Assembly (NCBI GenBank): GCA_947488655.1
Contig: CANKZZ010000002.1
Span: forward strand, 434,001-498,000
Direction: 5' to 3'
DNA: 64,000 bases
Source of the DNA: an uncultured Psychroserpens sp.
GTDB lineage: Bacteria; Bacteroidota; Bacteroidia; Flavobacteriales; Flavobacteriaceae
The stretch's first letter is position 1. Every line of letters begins with the position of its first letter. Below are positions 1 to 9,048 of the stretch, in pieces. Below the pieces are notes generated by a model that searched no databases, had not been told where the DNA came from, and saw only the letters and a list, made by a program, of their open reading frames with translations. Both the position numbers and the translations under genes were made by a program.

Positions 1-2
1 AC

Positions 3-134
3 TTAATTAGAGATCTAGATATTCATCTTCAATTTGTACTATTACTGGTTATTGGTACCACGTTATATTCTTCATTATTCTTTTATAATTGGCTGTTAGT
101 TAATAAGAGGTTACCTAAGTTTCTTCGTTTATAA
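3..134 (+). CDS. C-terminal end of an integral membrane protein (partial)
   Basis: The frame is open from the left edge to a TAA at 132-134, so only about 43 residues are visible. They hold one hydrophobic segment (core LLLVIGTTLYSSLFF) followed by a short basic tail ending KRLPKFLRL. That fits the last membrane helix and cytoplasmic tail of a polytopic inner-membrane protein. Because the next two genes export polysaccharide, a glycosyl-phosphate transferase of the MraY/WecA type or another polysaccharide membrane enzyme is a reasonable guess. The fragment alone cannot decide the family. Confidence 0.4.
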   Translation, partial: LIRDLDIHLQFVLLLVIGTTLYSSLFFYNWLLVNKRLPKFLRL

Positions 135-165
135 TTAGTTTGTGCCTTAAAATTGGCGTTAACTT

Positions 166-195
166 TTGTCAATCTTTTAATTGCGATTATATTTG
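166..195 (+). promoter_or_regulatory. Bacteroidota-type promoter for the polysaccharide export pair
   Basis: TTG at 166-168 and TATATTTG at 188-195 are separated by 19 bases, matching the Bacteroidota consensus TTG-N17-23-TAnnTTTG. The start codon at 219 lies 24 bases past the -7 box, leaving a short leader. This would let the export genes be transcribed apart from the upstream membrane-protein gene. Confidence 0.5.
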
Positions 196-218
196 CAGGT
201 GTTTTAATGCAATTGTAA

Positions 219-977
219 ATGAAAAAAATTCAGATTTTAGGTGTGCTTTTACTAATATTAAGCTCCTGTGCTTCAAAGAAAGAAATATTGTATTTGCAAG
301 ATTCTGCTAATTATAATGACACTGCATTAAATTATTCTATACCAAAAATACAGCCTAACGATATTTTAAAAATAGAAGTTAGTGCTTTAGTAGAAGAATC
401 TGCATTACCATACAATAAATCTACTTCTACAAATGGAGGTCAAAGTATAGAGTTTTTACAGTTACAAGGCTATATTGTTTCGCAAGATCAAACTATAAAT
501 TTTCCTATATTAGGGTTGATCTCTACCGAAAATAAAACCGTTAATGAACTAGAGGTTGAAATCAAAAACATACTTGTTGATGGTGGTCATTTAAAAAACC
601 CATCGGTTAGTGTGAGGTTAATTAATGCTAAAGTCACTGTACTTGGAGAGGTTAATAATCCTGGAGTATATACATTTACAGAGCAAAATATAACACTATT
701 ACAAGCGTTAGGTTATGCATCAGACTTAACAATAAATGGTAAACGTGAGGATATTAAACTTATAAGAGAATCTAATGGTAATCGTACTATAACACATGTT
801 GATATAACATCTACAGATTTTTTAAATAGTGAGTACAACCAAATAAGGCCTAATGATATCATCATAGTAGACCCAAATAGTCCTAAAATTAAAAGCGCAG
901 GATTTGTTGGTAACACATCTACAGTTATTTCTGTAATTTCTATTCTTTTAACAACAATTGTATTAATTACAAGATAA
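219..977 (+). CDS. Polysaccharide export lipoprotein, Wza/Poly_export family
   Basis: 252 residues. A lipoprotein signal (MKKIQILGVLLLILSSC) puts the modified cysteine at residue 17. The stretch IQPNDILKIEV opens a Poly_export (BexD/Wza) domain, followed by an SLBB-like segment around INAKVTVLGEVNNPGVYTF. The protein ends in a hydrophobic helix (about residues 233-250), like the outer-membrane-spanning helix of Wza-type exporters. It should form the outer-membrane channel for capsular or exopolysaccharide. The kinase gene starts directly after its stop codon with no spacer, so the two are surely co-transcribed and probably translationally coupled. The family assignment is strong; the exported polymer is unknown. 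Confidence 0.88.
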   Translation: MKKIQILGVLLLILSSCASKKEILYLQDSANYNDTALNYSIPKIQPNDILKIEVSALVEESALPYNKSTSTNGGQSIEFLQLQGYIVSQDQTINFPILGLISTENKTVNELEVEIKNILVDGGHLKNPSVSVRLINAKVTVLGEVNNPGVYTFTEQNITLLQALGYASDLTINGKREDIKLIRESNGNRTITHVDITSTDFLNSEYNQIRPNDIIIVDPNSPKIKSAGFVGNTSTVISVISILLTTIVLITR

Positions 978-3317
978 ATGGAAACTCCAATGCAAAACAC
1001 ATTTGGTCATAAAAAAAATGATCAGGGTGAAACAATAAAATCTGAAATTAGAAAATACCTACGCTACTGGTACTGGTTTGCTATTGGTATAGTCTTAGCT
1101 TTAATTGGTGGCTATTTATATTTAAGATATACGCCTAAAATATATAGTACTTCAGCAAAAATTAAAATTCTTAATAAGACTAAAGGATTAGAGTTACCGT
1201 CTGCTGCATTTGTATTTAATAGATCTAATATTAATCTCGAAAACGAAATTGAGATTCTTAAATCTTACCGTATTATAGAAGAAGTTGTTAAGAAATTAGA
1301 TTTAACAATGGAGTATTATGAAGAAGGAAATGTTCTAACAACCGAAATAGATAAATTTCCATTTAAGATTACTAAGACGCTTAGTAATGATAGTATTAGG
1401 TCATATAAACAATTTAGAATTACTGTTGCAGATAATGCTTTTGAAATAGCCAAAGGAGAAGATAATACATTAAATATTCCAAATTTTAATTCTTACAATG
1501 TTGAGCATAATTTGCCTTTTGAAATCGTTGCAGACGATAAGGAAGCTATGCGTGAAATCAAAGGCAAAACTTACATTTTAAAAATTATACCAGTTTCTAG
1601 CGCTACCAAAAAATTGAAAGGTGGTGTCATGGTTAATCTAGTAGGTAAGGGCAGCGATTTGTTAAAACTAAGTTATACTAGCCAAAGTAAATATAGGTCT
1701 GAAAAAACGCTTAATGCACTTATAGATGTTTTTAATACAGATGGTATAAATGATAGACAACAGATTTCTAAACGTACCATAGATTTTATTGATGAACGAT
1801 TTAAATTTTTAGCTCAAGAGCTAGATTCTATTGAAGTTGGAATTAAAGATTTTAAGAAATCAAACAATATTATAAATATAGAATCTGATGCCGAATTAGG
1901 ATTATCACAACGAACCATGTCTGAAGACCAGGTTTTTGAGATAGAAAATCAATTGGTAATATCTGACTTGATGAAACAAAATCTAGTTTCAGATGGGCTT
2001 AATACAGAATTACTTCCTGCAAATATTGGTATTAGTGATTCTAATATAAATGTATTAATTGCGCAACATAATGAGTTAGTATCTGAGAGAGCTAAGTTAA
2101 CCACTAGTGCTGCCGAAAATAATCCTACGGTAAAGATATTAGATTCTAAACTTAGAGGTGTTCAATCTAACATTAAGGCTTCTCTAAATGCTTACAATGC
2201 ACAACTTAAAGCTACTAGATCTCAAATGGTTAATCGTAATCAAAAGTATGCTTATCAAGTAGCTAGTTTGCCTTTAAAAGAAAAATTACTAAGATCTAGA
2301 GAGCGCCAACAAGCTATTAAGCAAAGTTTATATTTATTTTTATTACAAAAGAGAGAGGAAGCAGCCATTAACCTAGCTATTACAGAACCTTCTATAAAGG
2401 TCGTAGAATATGCAATTTCTGGAGGAGGACCAATTTCTCCAAATTCGAGAAGTATTTATATGATGGCACTTTTAGGAGGCTTATTAATACCTTTTGCTTC
2501 TATTTATATTTTAAACCTTATTGATACTAAAATTAAAGGTAAAGATGATATTAAATCTCTAGTTGGAAATATCCCAATTTTAGCCGAATTACCTAAAATT
2601 AAGAGTAACAATTTAGTTTTTGAAAATCCTACAGACAGGTCAGTACAATCTGAGGCCTTTAGAATATTAAGTGCTAACGTAGAGTATATTTTACCTTCAA
2701 AAGAAGATTTAGGTAATAAAGGTAGAGTGATATATTGTACTTCGACGATTAAGGGAGAGGGTAAAACTTACACCGCTTTAAACCTATCACTAGCCTTATC
2801 TAGTATAAACAAAAAGGTTTTATTAATAGGAGCCGATTTGAGAAATCCTCAAATACATAATTATGTTTCTAAAGATAAAAATGAAAAAGGCCTATCTAAT
2901 TATTTGTACGAAGATGGTTTTGATTGGAAAACTGTTACAGTAAAAGGTTTTGATAAACACCCAAACCACGATTTATTATTATCTGGTAGTATACCGCCAA
3001 ACCCTACTCAATTACTTACAAATGGAAGGTTTAAAGCACTTATTGAAGAGGCTAGAGAATTATACGATTATGTAATTATTGATACTGCGCCAACTATTTT
3101 AGTTACAGATACAATGCTCATATCTAGATTAGCAGATGCAACAATTTATTTATTACGAGCAGATTATACAGAGAAAAATTTATTAGAGTTTTCTAAGGGA
3201 TTAAGTGAAACTGGTAAGCTTAAAAACGTGGCTTATGTCATTAATGGCGTTGGAGCGAGTAGATCATACGGTTACACCTATAACTATGGTTATGGTTATG
3301 GCTACGGAAATGATTAA
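978..3317 (+). CDS. Wzc-like polysaccharide co-polymerase / BY-kinase
   Basis: 779 residues. The N-terminal Wzz domain lies between a first membrane helix (about 33-53) and a second one (about 492-512), with a long coiled-coil region between. The cytoplasmic C-terminal half is a bacterial tyrosine kinase: Walker A KGEGKT near residue 592, a Walker A'-like LLIGADLR, and Walker B YVIIDTAP near 697. The tail has seven tyrosines in its last 17 residues, the expected autophosphorylation cluster. It should control chain length and export together with the Wza-like protein encoded just upstream. The A' motif has Gly where LLIDADLR is usual, a small deviation that need not abolish activity. Confidence 0.9.
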   Translation: METPMQNTFGHKKNDQGETIKSEIRKYLRYWYWFAIGIVLALIGGYLYLRYTPKIYSTSAKIKILNKTKGLELPSAAFVFNRSNINLENEIEILKSYRIIEEVVKKLDLTMEYYEEGNVLTTEIDKFPFKITKTLSNDSIRSYKQFRITVADNAFEIAKGEDNTLNIPNFNSYNVEHNLPFEIVADDKEAMREIKGKTYILKIIPVSSATKKLKGGVMVNLVGKGSDLLKLSYTSQSKYRSEKTLNALIDVFNTDGINDRQQISKRTIDFIDERFKFLAQELDSIEVGIKDFKKSNNIINIESDAELGLSQRTMSEDQVFEIENQLVISDLMKQNLVSDGLNTELLPANIGISDSNINVLIAQHNELVSERAKLTTSAAENNPTVKILDSKLRGVQSNIKASLNAYNAQLKATRSQMVNRNQKYAYQVASLPLKEKLLRSRERQQAIKQSLYLFLLQKREEAAINLAITEPSIKVVEYAISGGGPISPNSRSIYMMALLGGLLIPFASIYILNLIDTKIKGKDDIKSLVGNIPILAELPKIKSNNLVFENPTDRSVQSEAFRILSANVEYILPSKEDLGNKGRVIYCTSTIKGEGKTYTALNLSLALSSINKKVLLIGADLRNPQIHNYVSKDKNEKGLSNYLYEDGFDWKTVTVKGFDKHPNHDLLLSGSIPPNPTQLLTNGRFKALIEEARELYDYVIIDTAPTILVTDTMLISRLADATIYLLRADYTEKNLLEFSKGLSETGKLKNVAYVINGVGASRSYGYTYNYGYGYGYGND

Positions 3318-3322
3318 GCAGT

Positions 3323-3985
3323 CTAGCTATTAGCTAAATCTTTTAATCGTTTAATAGTTTCTGTTTGGTTTTCACTTTTAAAAACGTGGCTTCCTGCAAC
3401 AAAGACATCTGCACCAGCTTCTACTAATTGTTTAATGTTTTTATCTGTAACACCACCATCAATTTCAATTTTAGTGTCTAAACCTTGCGCATCAATCATA
3501 GCACGTAGTTTCTTGACACGTTGATAAGTGATGTCTTCAAATTTTTGACCTCCAAAACCTGGGTTAATAGACATTAATAAAATCATATAACACTCTGGTA
3601 AAATATCTTCTAATACAGATACAGGTGTTGTTAAGTTAAGAACAATACCAGCTTTACACCCAGCATCTTTAATTTGCCTCAAAGTTCTATGAAGATGAAC
3701 TGTAGATTCGTGATGAACGGTAATTATATCTGCTCCAACTTTGGCAAATTCTTCAATATAGCGTTCTGGTTTTTCAATCATTAAATGCACATCTAATGGT
3801 TTTGTTGCATGTTTTTTCATCGCAGCAATTACAGGCATACCATATGATATATTTGGCACAAAATGGCCATCCATTACATCAATGTGAAACCAATCTGCAT
3901 CACTATTATTTACCATTTCGACATCGCGTTGCAGGTTACCAAAATCGGCAGCAAGCATTGAAGGTGCAATTAATTTTAAAGCCAT
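3323..3985 (-). CDS. rpe: Ribulose-phosphate 3-epimerase
   Basis: 220 residues from the Met at 3985. A longer frame reaches 4030, but the family begins at the MALKLIAPSMLAADF segment and the extension has no conserved features. TIM-barrel signatures are all present: HIDVMDGHFVPN, DVHLMIEKP, a HHE metal/active-site segment, SINPGFGGQKF, and EIDGGV near the end. It interconverts ribulose-5-phosphate and xylulose-5-phosphate in the pentose phosphate pathway, in the cytoplasm. A TATCTTTG box 25 bases upstream of the start supports the shorter start. The gene converges on the Wzc-like gene with a gap of only 5 bases. Confidence 0.95.
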   Translation of the reverse strand: MALKLIAPSMLAADFGNLQRDVEMVNNSDADWFHIDVMDGHFVPNISYGMPVIAAMKKHATKPLDVHLMIEKPERYIEEFAKVGADIITVHHESTVHLHRTLRQIKDAGCKAGIVLNLTTPVSVLEDILPECYMILLMSINPGFGGQKFEDITYQRVKKLRAMIDAQGLDTKIEIDGGVTDKNIKQLVEAGADVFVAGSHVFKSENQTETIKRLKDLANS

Positions 3986-4009
3986 TATGTTGTGTTGTGT
4001 TATTTGCGT

Positions 4010-4017
4010 CAAAGATA
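4010..4017 (-). promoter_or_regulatory. -7 box (TATCTTTG) of rpe
   Basis: On the minus strand this reads TATCTTTG, a full match to TAnnTTTG, 24 bases before the rpe ATG at 3985. No TTG is found at the ideal -33 distance. Confidence 0.4.
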
Positions 4018-4124
4018 AATAAAAAAACAAGTTAATTATTGTGGTGAGTTAATAAGATGAGGTGTTCTATTTGTTAAATTTCCGAAGTATTTAAAATGAG
4101 ATAAGTAACCCTTATAAATGAGTG

Positions 4125-4149
4125 AACCCAGAGTAATCAGCTCTGGGTT
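4125..4149 (-). terminator. Hairpin downstream of rpoD
   Basis: A perfect 9-bp inverted repeat, AACCCAGAG / CTCTGGGTT with a 7-base loop, lies about 130 bases past the sigma-factor stop. Neither strand has a long T-run after it, so it is a weak terminator candidate or another 3' structure. Confidence 0.35.
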
Positions 4150-4281
4150 CTTTCATCAATCAAAAAACGAACAGTTATGTTTTGTAACTGTTGTTGTCAT
4201 AATTTAGTCGTAATTTTAGTTATAAAATTACAAACTAAATAAATCATTTTAGATTAAAATCAACTAACTAAAAGTGTTGAT

Positions 4282-5145
4282 TTAACCTAAATAAGTTTTT
4301 AGTATTTTACTGCGAGACGTATGTTTTAATCTTCGAATCGCTTTTTCTTTAATTTGTCTAACACGCTCTCGGGTTAAATCAAACGTTTCTCCTATTTCTT
4401 CTAAAGTCATTGGGTGTTGATTACCAAGACCAAAATATAATCTAATAACGTCTGCTTCTCGAGGTGTTAAAGTTTCTAACGCGCGCTCAATTTCTGTACG
4501 TAATGATTCATGTAATAAATCTCTATCAGGATTTGGAGACTCGCCACTACGTAATACATCATAAAGGTTAGAATCTTCTCCTTGTACTAATGGCGCATCC
4601 ATTGATACATGACGACCAGAATTTTTTATAGACTCTTTAACTTCATTAATAGTCATGTCTAATTCTTTGGCAATCTCCTCTGCACTTGGAGGACGCTCAT
4701 GACTTTGTTCTAAAAAGGCAAATGTTTTATTTATCTTGTTTATAGATCCAATCTTATTTAAAGGTAAACGTACAATACGAGACTGCTCAGCTAATGCTTG
4801 TAGAATTGATTGACGTATCCACCATACTGCATAAGATATAAATTTAAATCCACGTGTTTCATCAAAACGTTGTGCAGCTTTTATTAATCCTAAGTTACCT
4901 TCATTAATTAAATCTGGTAGTGTTAAGCCTTGGTTTTGGTATTGTTTTGCAACAGATACAACAAAACGTAGGTTAGCCTTAGTTAGTTTTTCTAACGCTA
5001 ATTGATCTCCTGCTTTAATACGTTGTGCTAATTCAACTTCTTCATCTGCAGTAATTAAGTCAACCTTACCGATTTCCTGTAAATACTTGTCTAAAGAGGC
5101 GGTTTCCCTGTTGGTTACCTGCTTGGTGATTTTTAGCTGTCTCAT
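4282..5145 (-). CDS. rpoD: Primary sigma factor, RpoD/SigA type
   Basis: 287 residues, the short form usual in Bacteroidota, without the long region 1.1 of E. coli RpoD. Region 1.2 is [20 protein letters not shown]. Region 2 includes [17 protein letters not shown] and the -10 recognition part [18 protein letters not shown]. Region 3 follows, and region 4 ends with [20 protein letters not shown], a helix-turn-helix that contacts the -35/-33 element. It directs core RNA polymerase to housekeeping promoters, which in this group carry TAnnTTTG instead of TATAAT; such boxes recur through this window. It is transcribed alone, with about 250 bases before rpe. Confidence 0.96.
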   Translation of the reverse strand: MRQLKITKQVTNRETASLDKYLQEIGKVDLITADEEVELAQRIKAGDQLALEKLTKANLRFVVSVAKQYQNQGLTLPDLINEGNLGLIKAAQRFDETRGFKFISYAVWWIRQSILQALAEQSRIVRLPLNKIGSINKINKTFAFLEQSHERPPSAEEIAKELDMTINEVKESIKNSGRHVSMDAPLVQGEDSNLYDVLRSGESPNPDRDLLHESLRTEIERALETLTPREADVIRLYFGLGNQHPMTLEEIGETFDLTRERVRQIKEKAIRRLKHTSRSKILKTYLG

Positions 5146-5234
5146 TTATTTATACTTTAAATTTGGGTAAATGTATGTTACTATATAGTTATACGTAACA
5201 AGTGCTAAAAATGTTACAATAAAAACAAAATAAT

Positions 5235-5609
5235 TTAAATTTTGATTAATTTTTTATTGTTTAGGTTGATATCATCAAGCATTTCTGAAGTAAACTTGTA
5301 ATGACCTCTCGTAGTTATTAATCTGAAATGTGATGACTTTAAAGCTGTCAACGCATTAAGAAATAACCATTTAGATTTTAATAGTTTTGGCTTTTCACTT
5401 TTTAAGCTAATGTCAAAATAATGTTTGCGTCCTTCTTTTGTTGCAACAATATCTGGTGTGATAGAAATATCACTACCTCGTTTTGAGTAAGATTTTGGCG
5501 TTTCGTAACCATCGGTATCTGCCTTAATGTTTTCAAAACCGTGTTGCTCTAAGTACTCTACTGAGTTTTCTAAAATGTCCTTGTATTTATCTTTATCTGC
5601 ATGTATCAT
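5235..5609 (-). CDS. Conserved hypothetical protein, possible PD-(D/E)XK nuclease fold
   Basis: 124 residues, no signal peptide and no membrane segment, so cytoplasmic. I do not recognise a named family. The middle reads TPDIVATKEGRKHYFDISLKSE, whose spacing (PD, then a hydrophobic strand with D-I-S-L-K) resembles the catalytic core of restriction-like and Holliday-junction-resolvase-like folds, preceded by a helix with an acidic residue. The match is imperfect because the second motif is D-x-S-x-K instead of (D/E)-x-K. It stands alone between rpoD and a decayed gene. It could equally be a non-catalytic relative or an unrelated fold. Confidence 0.6.
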   Translation of the reverse strand: MIHADKDKYKDILENSVEYLEQHGFENIKADTDGYETPKSYSKRGSDISITPDIVATKEGRKHYFDISLKSEKPKLLKSKWLFLNALTALKSSHFRLITTRGHYKFTSEMLDDINLNNKKLIKI

Positions 5610-5736
5610 AGCTATTAGTATACTAAAATTCTACGAGAAATACAAATTTTTAAGCATTTAATTATTTTTAAATCTGTAATCTAAACCTGTACTAGTTGAA
5701 AAAATAAGGAGTGTAATCAATATTTTAAGCTATGGG

Positions 5737-5974
5737 TTATAGTTGATAATTAAAGTTAGACTCTAAGTTTATAAAAAATCTATCAACCAATTTGTGTTCA
5801 ATACCAACACCAAACTGGCTTTATAATTCGTCATACGATTCTACCAGCCTACAAAAGAGCCAGTAAATTTGTATGATTTGATTTTTCCAGATATGTCATG
5901 AAAGTAATCTTGCAAATTATCTTGTGCTACTTCTTTACTTCTACACTATTTTGAGCATAAAGCATATAAGTCAT
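5737..5974 (-). pseudogene. Decayed outer-membrane beta-barrel gene
   Basis: The minus strand holds protein-like fragments in different frames. The last (5740-5820) reads GVGIEHKLVDRFFINLES and ends NFNYQL before TAA at 5737-5739, a typical final pair of beta-barrel strands. The fragment before it (5844-5930) reads DNLQDYFHDISGKIKSYKF and then TGSFVGW, followed by an in-frame TAG and a frame change. A further piece starts at an ATG at 5974 (MTYMLYAQNSVEVKK). Together they look like the C-terminal part of a porin-like protein inactivated by a stop and at least two frameshifts. The remaining sequence at 5610-5736 and 5975-6147 is AT-rich, and I see no gene in it. Confidence 0.55.
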
Positions 5975-6147
5975 CTTTATAAATATTGTATAATTGACTT
6001 TACGCCTTTACGTATATTCGTCTTAAGGCTTTTATTGTTTTTAGTGAATCCAAATAGATTTTTTAATGTAAGACTCTGTTAGCTTATTAATTTAGAATTT
6101 ATATTTTTTGTTAAATTTTATTGGTGTAGCATAATCTACTGTGGTAA

Positions 6148-7218
6148 TTAATCACAAGAAACTGAAGATAAAGTGATTGTCACAAAATAAGATTCAGGTT
6201 CGTCATCTTCGTCAATATCTAAAATCTCGTTAATTCTTACATATATAACTTGATTTTCTTGAGTGTTTAAATAAATCTCATTCGACAATATTGGGTTAGT
6301 TTCTTGTTGAGCATCTTCGTCGGTCTCATAAAAAGATATAGGAAACGTTTCATCCAACTCTAGAGTGTCAAATATACATTCGGTATAATTATCTAATATA
6401 AATTCTGAGACGCCTTCACTCTCTAACAACTCACATTCTTCATAAATAAAATTTCCACAATCTGTAAAATTACTGTCGCACCTTTTGTTTAAAATTAGCT
6501 CTCTATCATTATTAGTAAGCAGCATTGTGTTCTCATCGAGATATGTAACCTTCCAGTCAAAGTTGAAAAATTCTCCAATTTGAGTATCATCTACAAGATT
6601 GATATTAAAATGTAATTCATTTTCGATAATTAATGGCGACCAAGAACCAAATAAAACCTCATTATCAACATTTAAAGACGTAAATCCATTGTCTTCATAA
6701 AAATAACCACCTAAGTAGGTGTTGTCATAATTATAACTATAGCCAATTTTTAAAGGGCAATTTTGAATAAAGATGTTACACTCAATTAGTTCTTCTTCAT
6801 TATGACAATTATCTATGGCCACTTTTAATTCTTCGGGTGTATCTATTATAATTTCTTCTCCAGACTCTAATGTGCCAGTTATAGGGAAACTTATACTAAT
6901 AGAGTGATTTGGATTGAGACCGTTTAATATTGAGCTAAATTGCTCATCATTAATAATAAAATTGGTAGATACGTATGTATCTGTATCATCAAAAATGAAT
7001 AAGGTTAGCGGATAAATAAAATCAATACAAGCAATACTTTTATCTGGTCGTTCTTCATCATTCGTAATATCTTTGATATCATCATATAAATCAGAATCTG
7101 AGCGAATTACTTCAACTGAGTTAATATCTATAGTTGCTGTTAGATTATCATCTTGGTCATAAGAGCAAGAAGTTAGTATAAATAGTAAAGTAATACATAT
7201 AAGTTGTAAAGATTTCAT
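6148..7218 (-). CDS. Hypothetical lipoprotein, acidic
   Basis: 356 residues from the Met at 7218, which gives a clean lipoprotein signal (MKSLQLICITLLFILTSC, modified Cys at 18). The extra residues available upstream to 7275 would bury it. The mature protein is strongly acidic and rich in Asp, Glu, Asn and Cys, and contains CIDFIYPLTLFIFDDTD, a segment shared by a recurrent family of flavobacterial surface lipoproteins. I do not know its function. It is probably anchored in the outer membrane. It stands as a single gene with the decayed outer-membrane gene downstream on the same strand. Confidence 0.75.
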   Translation of the reverse strand: MKSLQLICITLLFILTSCSYDQDDNLTATIDINSVEVIRSDSDLYDDIKDITNDEERPDKSIACIDFIYPLTLFIFDDTDTYVSTNFIINDEQFSSILNGLNPNHSISISFPITGTLESGEEIIIDTPEELKVAIDNCHNEEELIECNIFIQNCPLKIGYSYNYDNTYLGGYFYEDNGFTSLNVDNEVLFGSWSPLIIENELHFNINLVDDTQIGEFFNFDWKVTYLDENTMLLTNNDRELILNKRCDSNFTDCGNFIYEECELLESEGVSEFILDNYTECIFDTLELDETFPISFYETDEDAQQETNPILSNEIYLNTQENQVIYVRINEILDIDEDDEPESYFVTITLSSVSCD

Positions 7219-7299
7219 AATAGCTAGTTTCTTTATAGACTCATATAATGCCAATTGGTTGCGTAATAATCTCAATTATTTTTGATATAAATTATAAAA

Positions 7300-7328
7300 G
7301 CCTATTAAATTGTTACAATTTAATAGGC
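7300..7328 (-). terminator. Perfect 14-bp palindrome after the GT2 gene
   Basis: Arms at 7300-7313 and 7315-7328 are exact reverse complements around a single central base. It lies about 78 bases after the glycosyltransferase stop. The minus strand continues with a T-rich stretch (TTTTATAATTTATA), which supports termination on that strand. Confidence 0.6.
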
Positions 7329-7405
7329 CTATTATTTTATATTACTTCAGAAATTTTAATACTTGAGAAGTAGAATAATTATCATCATTTTATAGCTAAA
7401 TTAAC

Positions 7406-8860
7406 TTACGCTAATTTCTTTTCTGGGAGTCCACGTGTTAACCATCCACGTCTACTTGCGGTGGCAATTGCATATGGTGTAATCCAAAACAATCCAAACG
7501 TGTAGAGTATACTGTAAGAATAAGCCCAAATAGATTCTGAAATTTTATAACGATGAGAATAAAATAACACCGAAAAACTTGATAATATTAAGATACTCAT
7601 AAATGTAGATCCAAAAAATAACAAGGGATGAGTAGCTATAAAGAACATCATAATTAATAAAAATGGATAGCACATTAGCATTTCAAAAAACTGACTAATA
7701 AATAGTAATCTAATCCCAGATTTATCACCTTTTCTAAAATCTGTAAATACATACTTTGCCATTGCTAAATTTTCTCGCACATTACTTCGTCCCCAACGTA
7801 TAAACATTTTATATAACCCTGTATACTCTTCTGGTACATTTGTATAGGCTACAGCATTTTTTTGAAATAATACATGTTTACCTTGCTTTAAAATCATGTT
7901 TGTCATTGCACGGTCCTCACCAATGTCTGACGGTTTTCCCATAAACGTTTGGTTTATCCATTCTGGCAAACAGTTATGAACAGCTGTACTACGATAAGCA
8001 GCTAGTGCTCCAGGTGTACATAATACCGAGTTTAAACTACTCTCTGCAGATCGCACAAACTCAAAACTTAGTACAAAACTAACATCTAGCATTTTAGGCA
8101 ACATTGCCTTTTTATTATTTAAAACTCTAATGTTACCAGCAACTGCACCACAATTCTCGTCATTTACAAATGGGCTAACTAAATGTCTTAAGGTATCTGT
8201 GTTAACTATAGAGTCACTATCTACAGTTACAAAAATCTCACCAATGCCTAAATTAAAACCTCTGTATAAAGCATGACGCTTACCTTGGTTCTCTGGCTGC
8301 TGTAAAATAACTAAACGCTCACCTAATTGTACTTTAGCTTTTTTCATCCAATCCCAAGTGTCGTCTACACTACCATCATCAATAGAGAGTAATTCAAGCT
8401 TTTTATGAGGATAATCACTTTGAGCTAAGCTTATTAAGGTATCGTAAACTTGTTTACCTTCATTATAAGCAGGTACAATTACAGTAACTGTTGGCAATTC
8501 ATCATCGCTCACTGAGGCAACAGGCTTGTATTGAAAATACTTATAAAGCATAAACAAAAAAAGCAAGGCCTTATATATAAAGAGTATTGCAGTTGTGATT
8601 ACAAATATGGTTCCCCAAAATGAAGTTAAACGTTCTGTATTAAGTATATCAAAATCGCCACTAAAAACGCTAAAAAAATAAACGCCAATACTCATAAGAA
8701 TAAATGAGCTAAATATTACCGATAAATTTTGACGTGTAGTACGATCTTGAATATCAATATCAAATCGATTAAAAAATGAGTGAAATTTATTTGAGGTTTT
8801 GGTAGTGTTACTTTTAGCAGGTAAATCTACTATTTTTGGGTTGGTCTTTTTAGAGTTCAT
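7406..8860 (-). CDS. Processive family 2 glycosyltransferase
   Basis: 484 residues. Two membrane helices lie near the N-terminus (about 47-65 and 83-107). A GT-A catalytic domain follows, with TVIVPAYNEG, LSIDDGSVDDT, NQGKRHALYRG, TVDSDSIV (the DxD), GEDRAMT and the RWGRSN motif, which corresponds to the Q/RxxRW motif of hyaluronan/chitin/poly-GlcNAc synthases. At least three further helices fill the C-terminal third. This order is typical of inner-membrane processive synthases that polymerise and extrude a polysaccharide. Substrate and polymer cannot be read from the sequence. It is monocistronic, with a strong hairpin downstream. Confidence 0.85.
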   Translation of the reverse strand: MNSKKTNPKIVDLPAKSNTTKTSNKFHSFFNRFDIDIQDRTTRQNLSVIFSSFILMSIGVYFFSVFSGDFDILNTERLTSFWGTIFVITTAILFIYKALLFLFMLYKYFQYKPVASVSDDELPTVTVIVPAYNEGKQVYDTLISLAQSDYPHKKLELLSIDDGSVDDTWDWMKKAKVQLGERLVILQQPENQGKRHALYRGFNLGIGEIFVTVDSDSIVNTDTLRHLVSPFVNDENCGAVAGNIRVLNNKKAMLPKMLDVSFVLSFEFVRSAESSLNSVLCTPGALAAYRSTAVHNCLPEWINQTFMGKPSDIGEDRAMTNMILKQGKHVLFQKNAVAYTNVPEEYTGLYKMFIRWGRSNVRENLAMAKYVFTDFRKGDKSGIRLLFISQFFEMLMCYPFLLIMMFFIATHPLLFFGSTFMSILILSSFSVLFYSHRYKISESIWAYSYSILYTFGLFWITPYAIATASRRGWLTRGLPEKKLA

Positions 8861-8993
8861 TTGTATGTCTAGATATTTTAAGTGTTATGTTTCTAGATTT
8901 ACGTTCGTATTTTTGGTTTAGATTTTTTTTAATATTTATTTATGATTTTAAGTTGATTTTTTAACATTTCGGGATAAAAAATAGAGATAAAAA

Positions 8994-9025
8994 AAACCTG
9001 TCAAGTTTTATTACTTGACAGGTTT
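8994..9025 (-). terminator. Rho-independent terminator of pnp
   Basis: 12-bp stem AAACCTGTCAAG / CTTGACAGGTTT with an 8-base loop. On the minus strand it is followed by a run of T (complement of the A-run at 8986-8996). It starts 24 bases after the pnp stop. Confidence 0.85.
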
Positions 9026-9048
9026 ATATATTTAAAGATATTTAGAAA

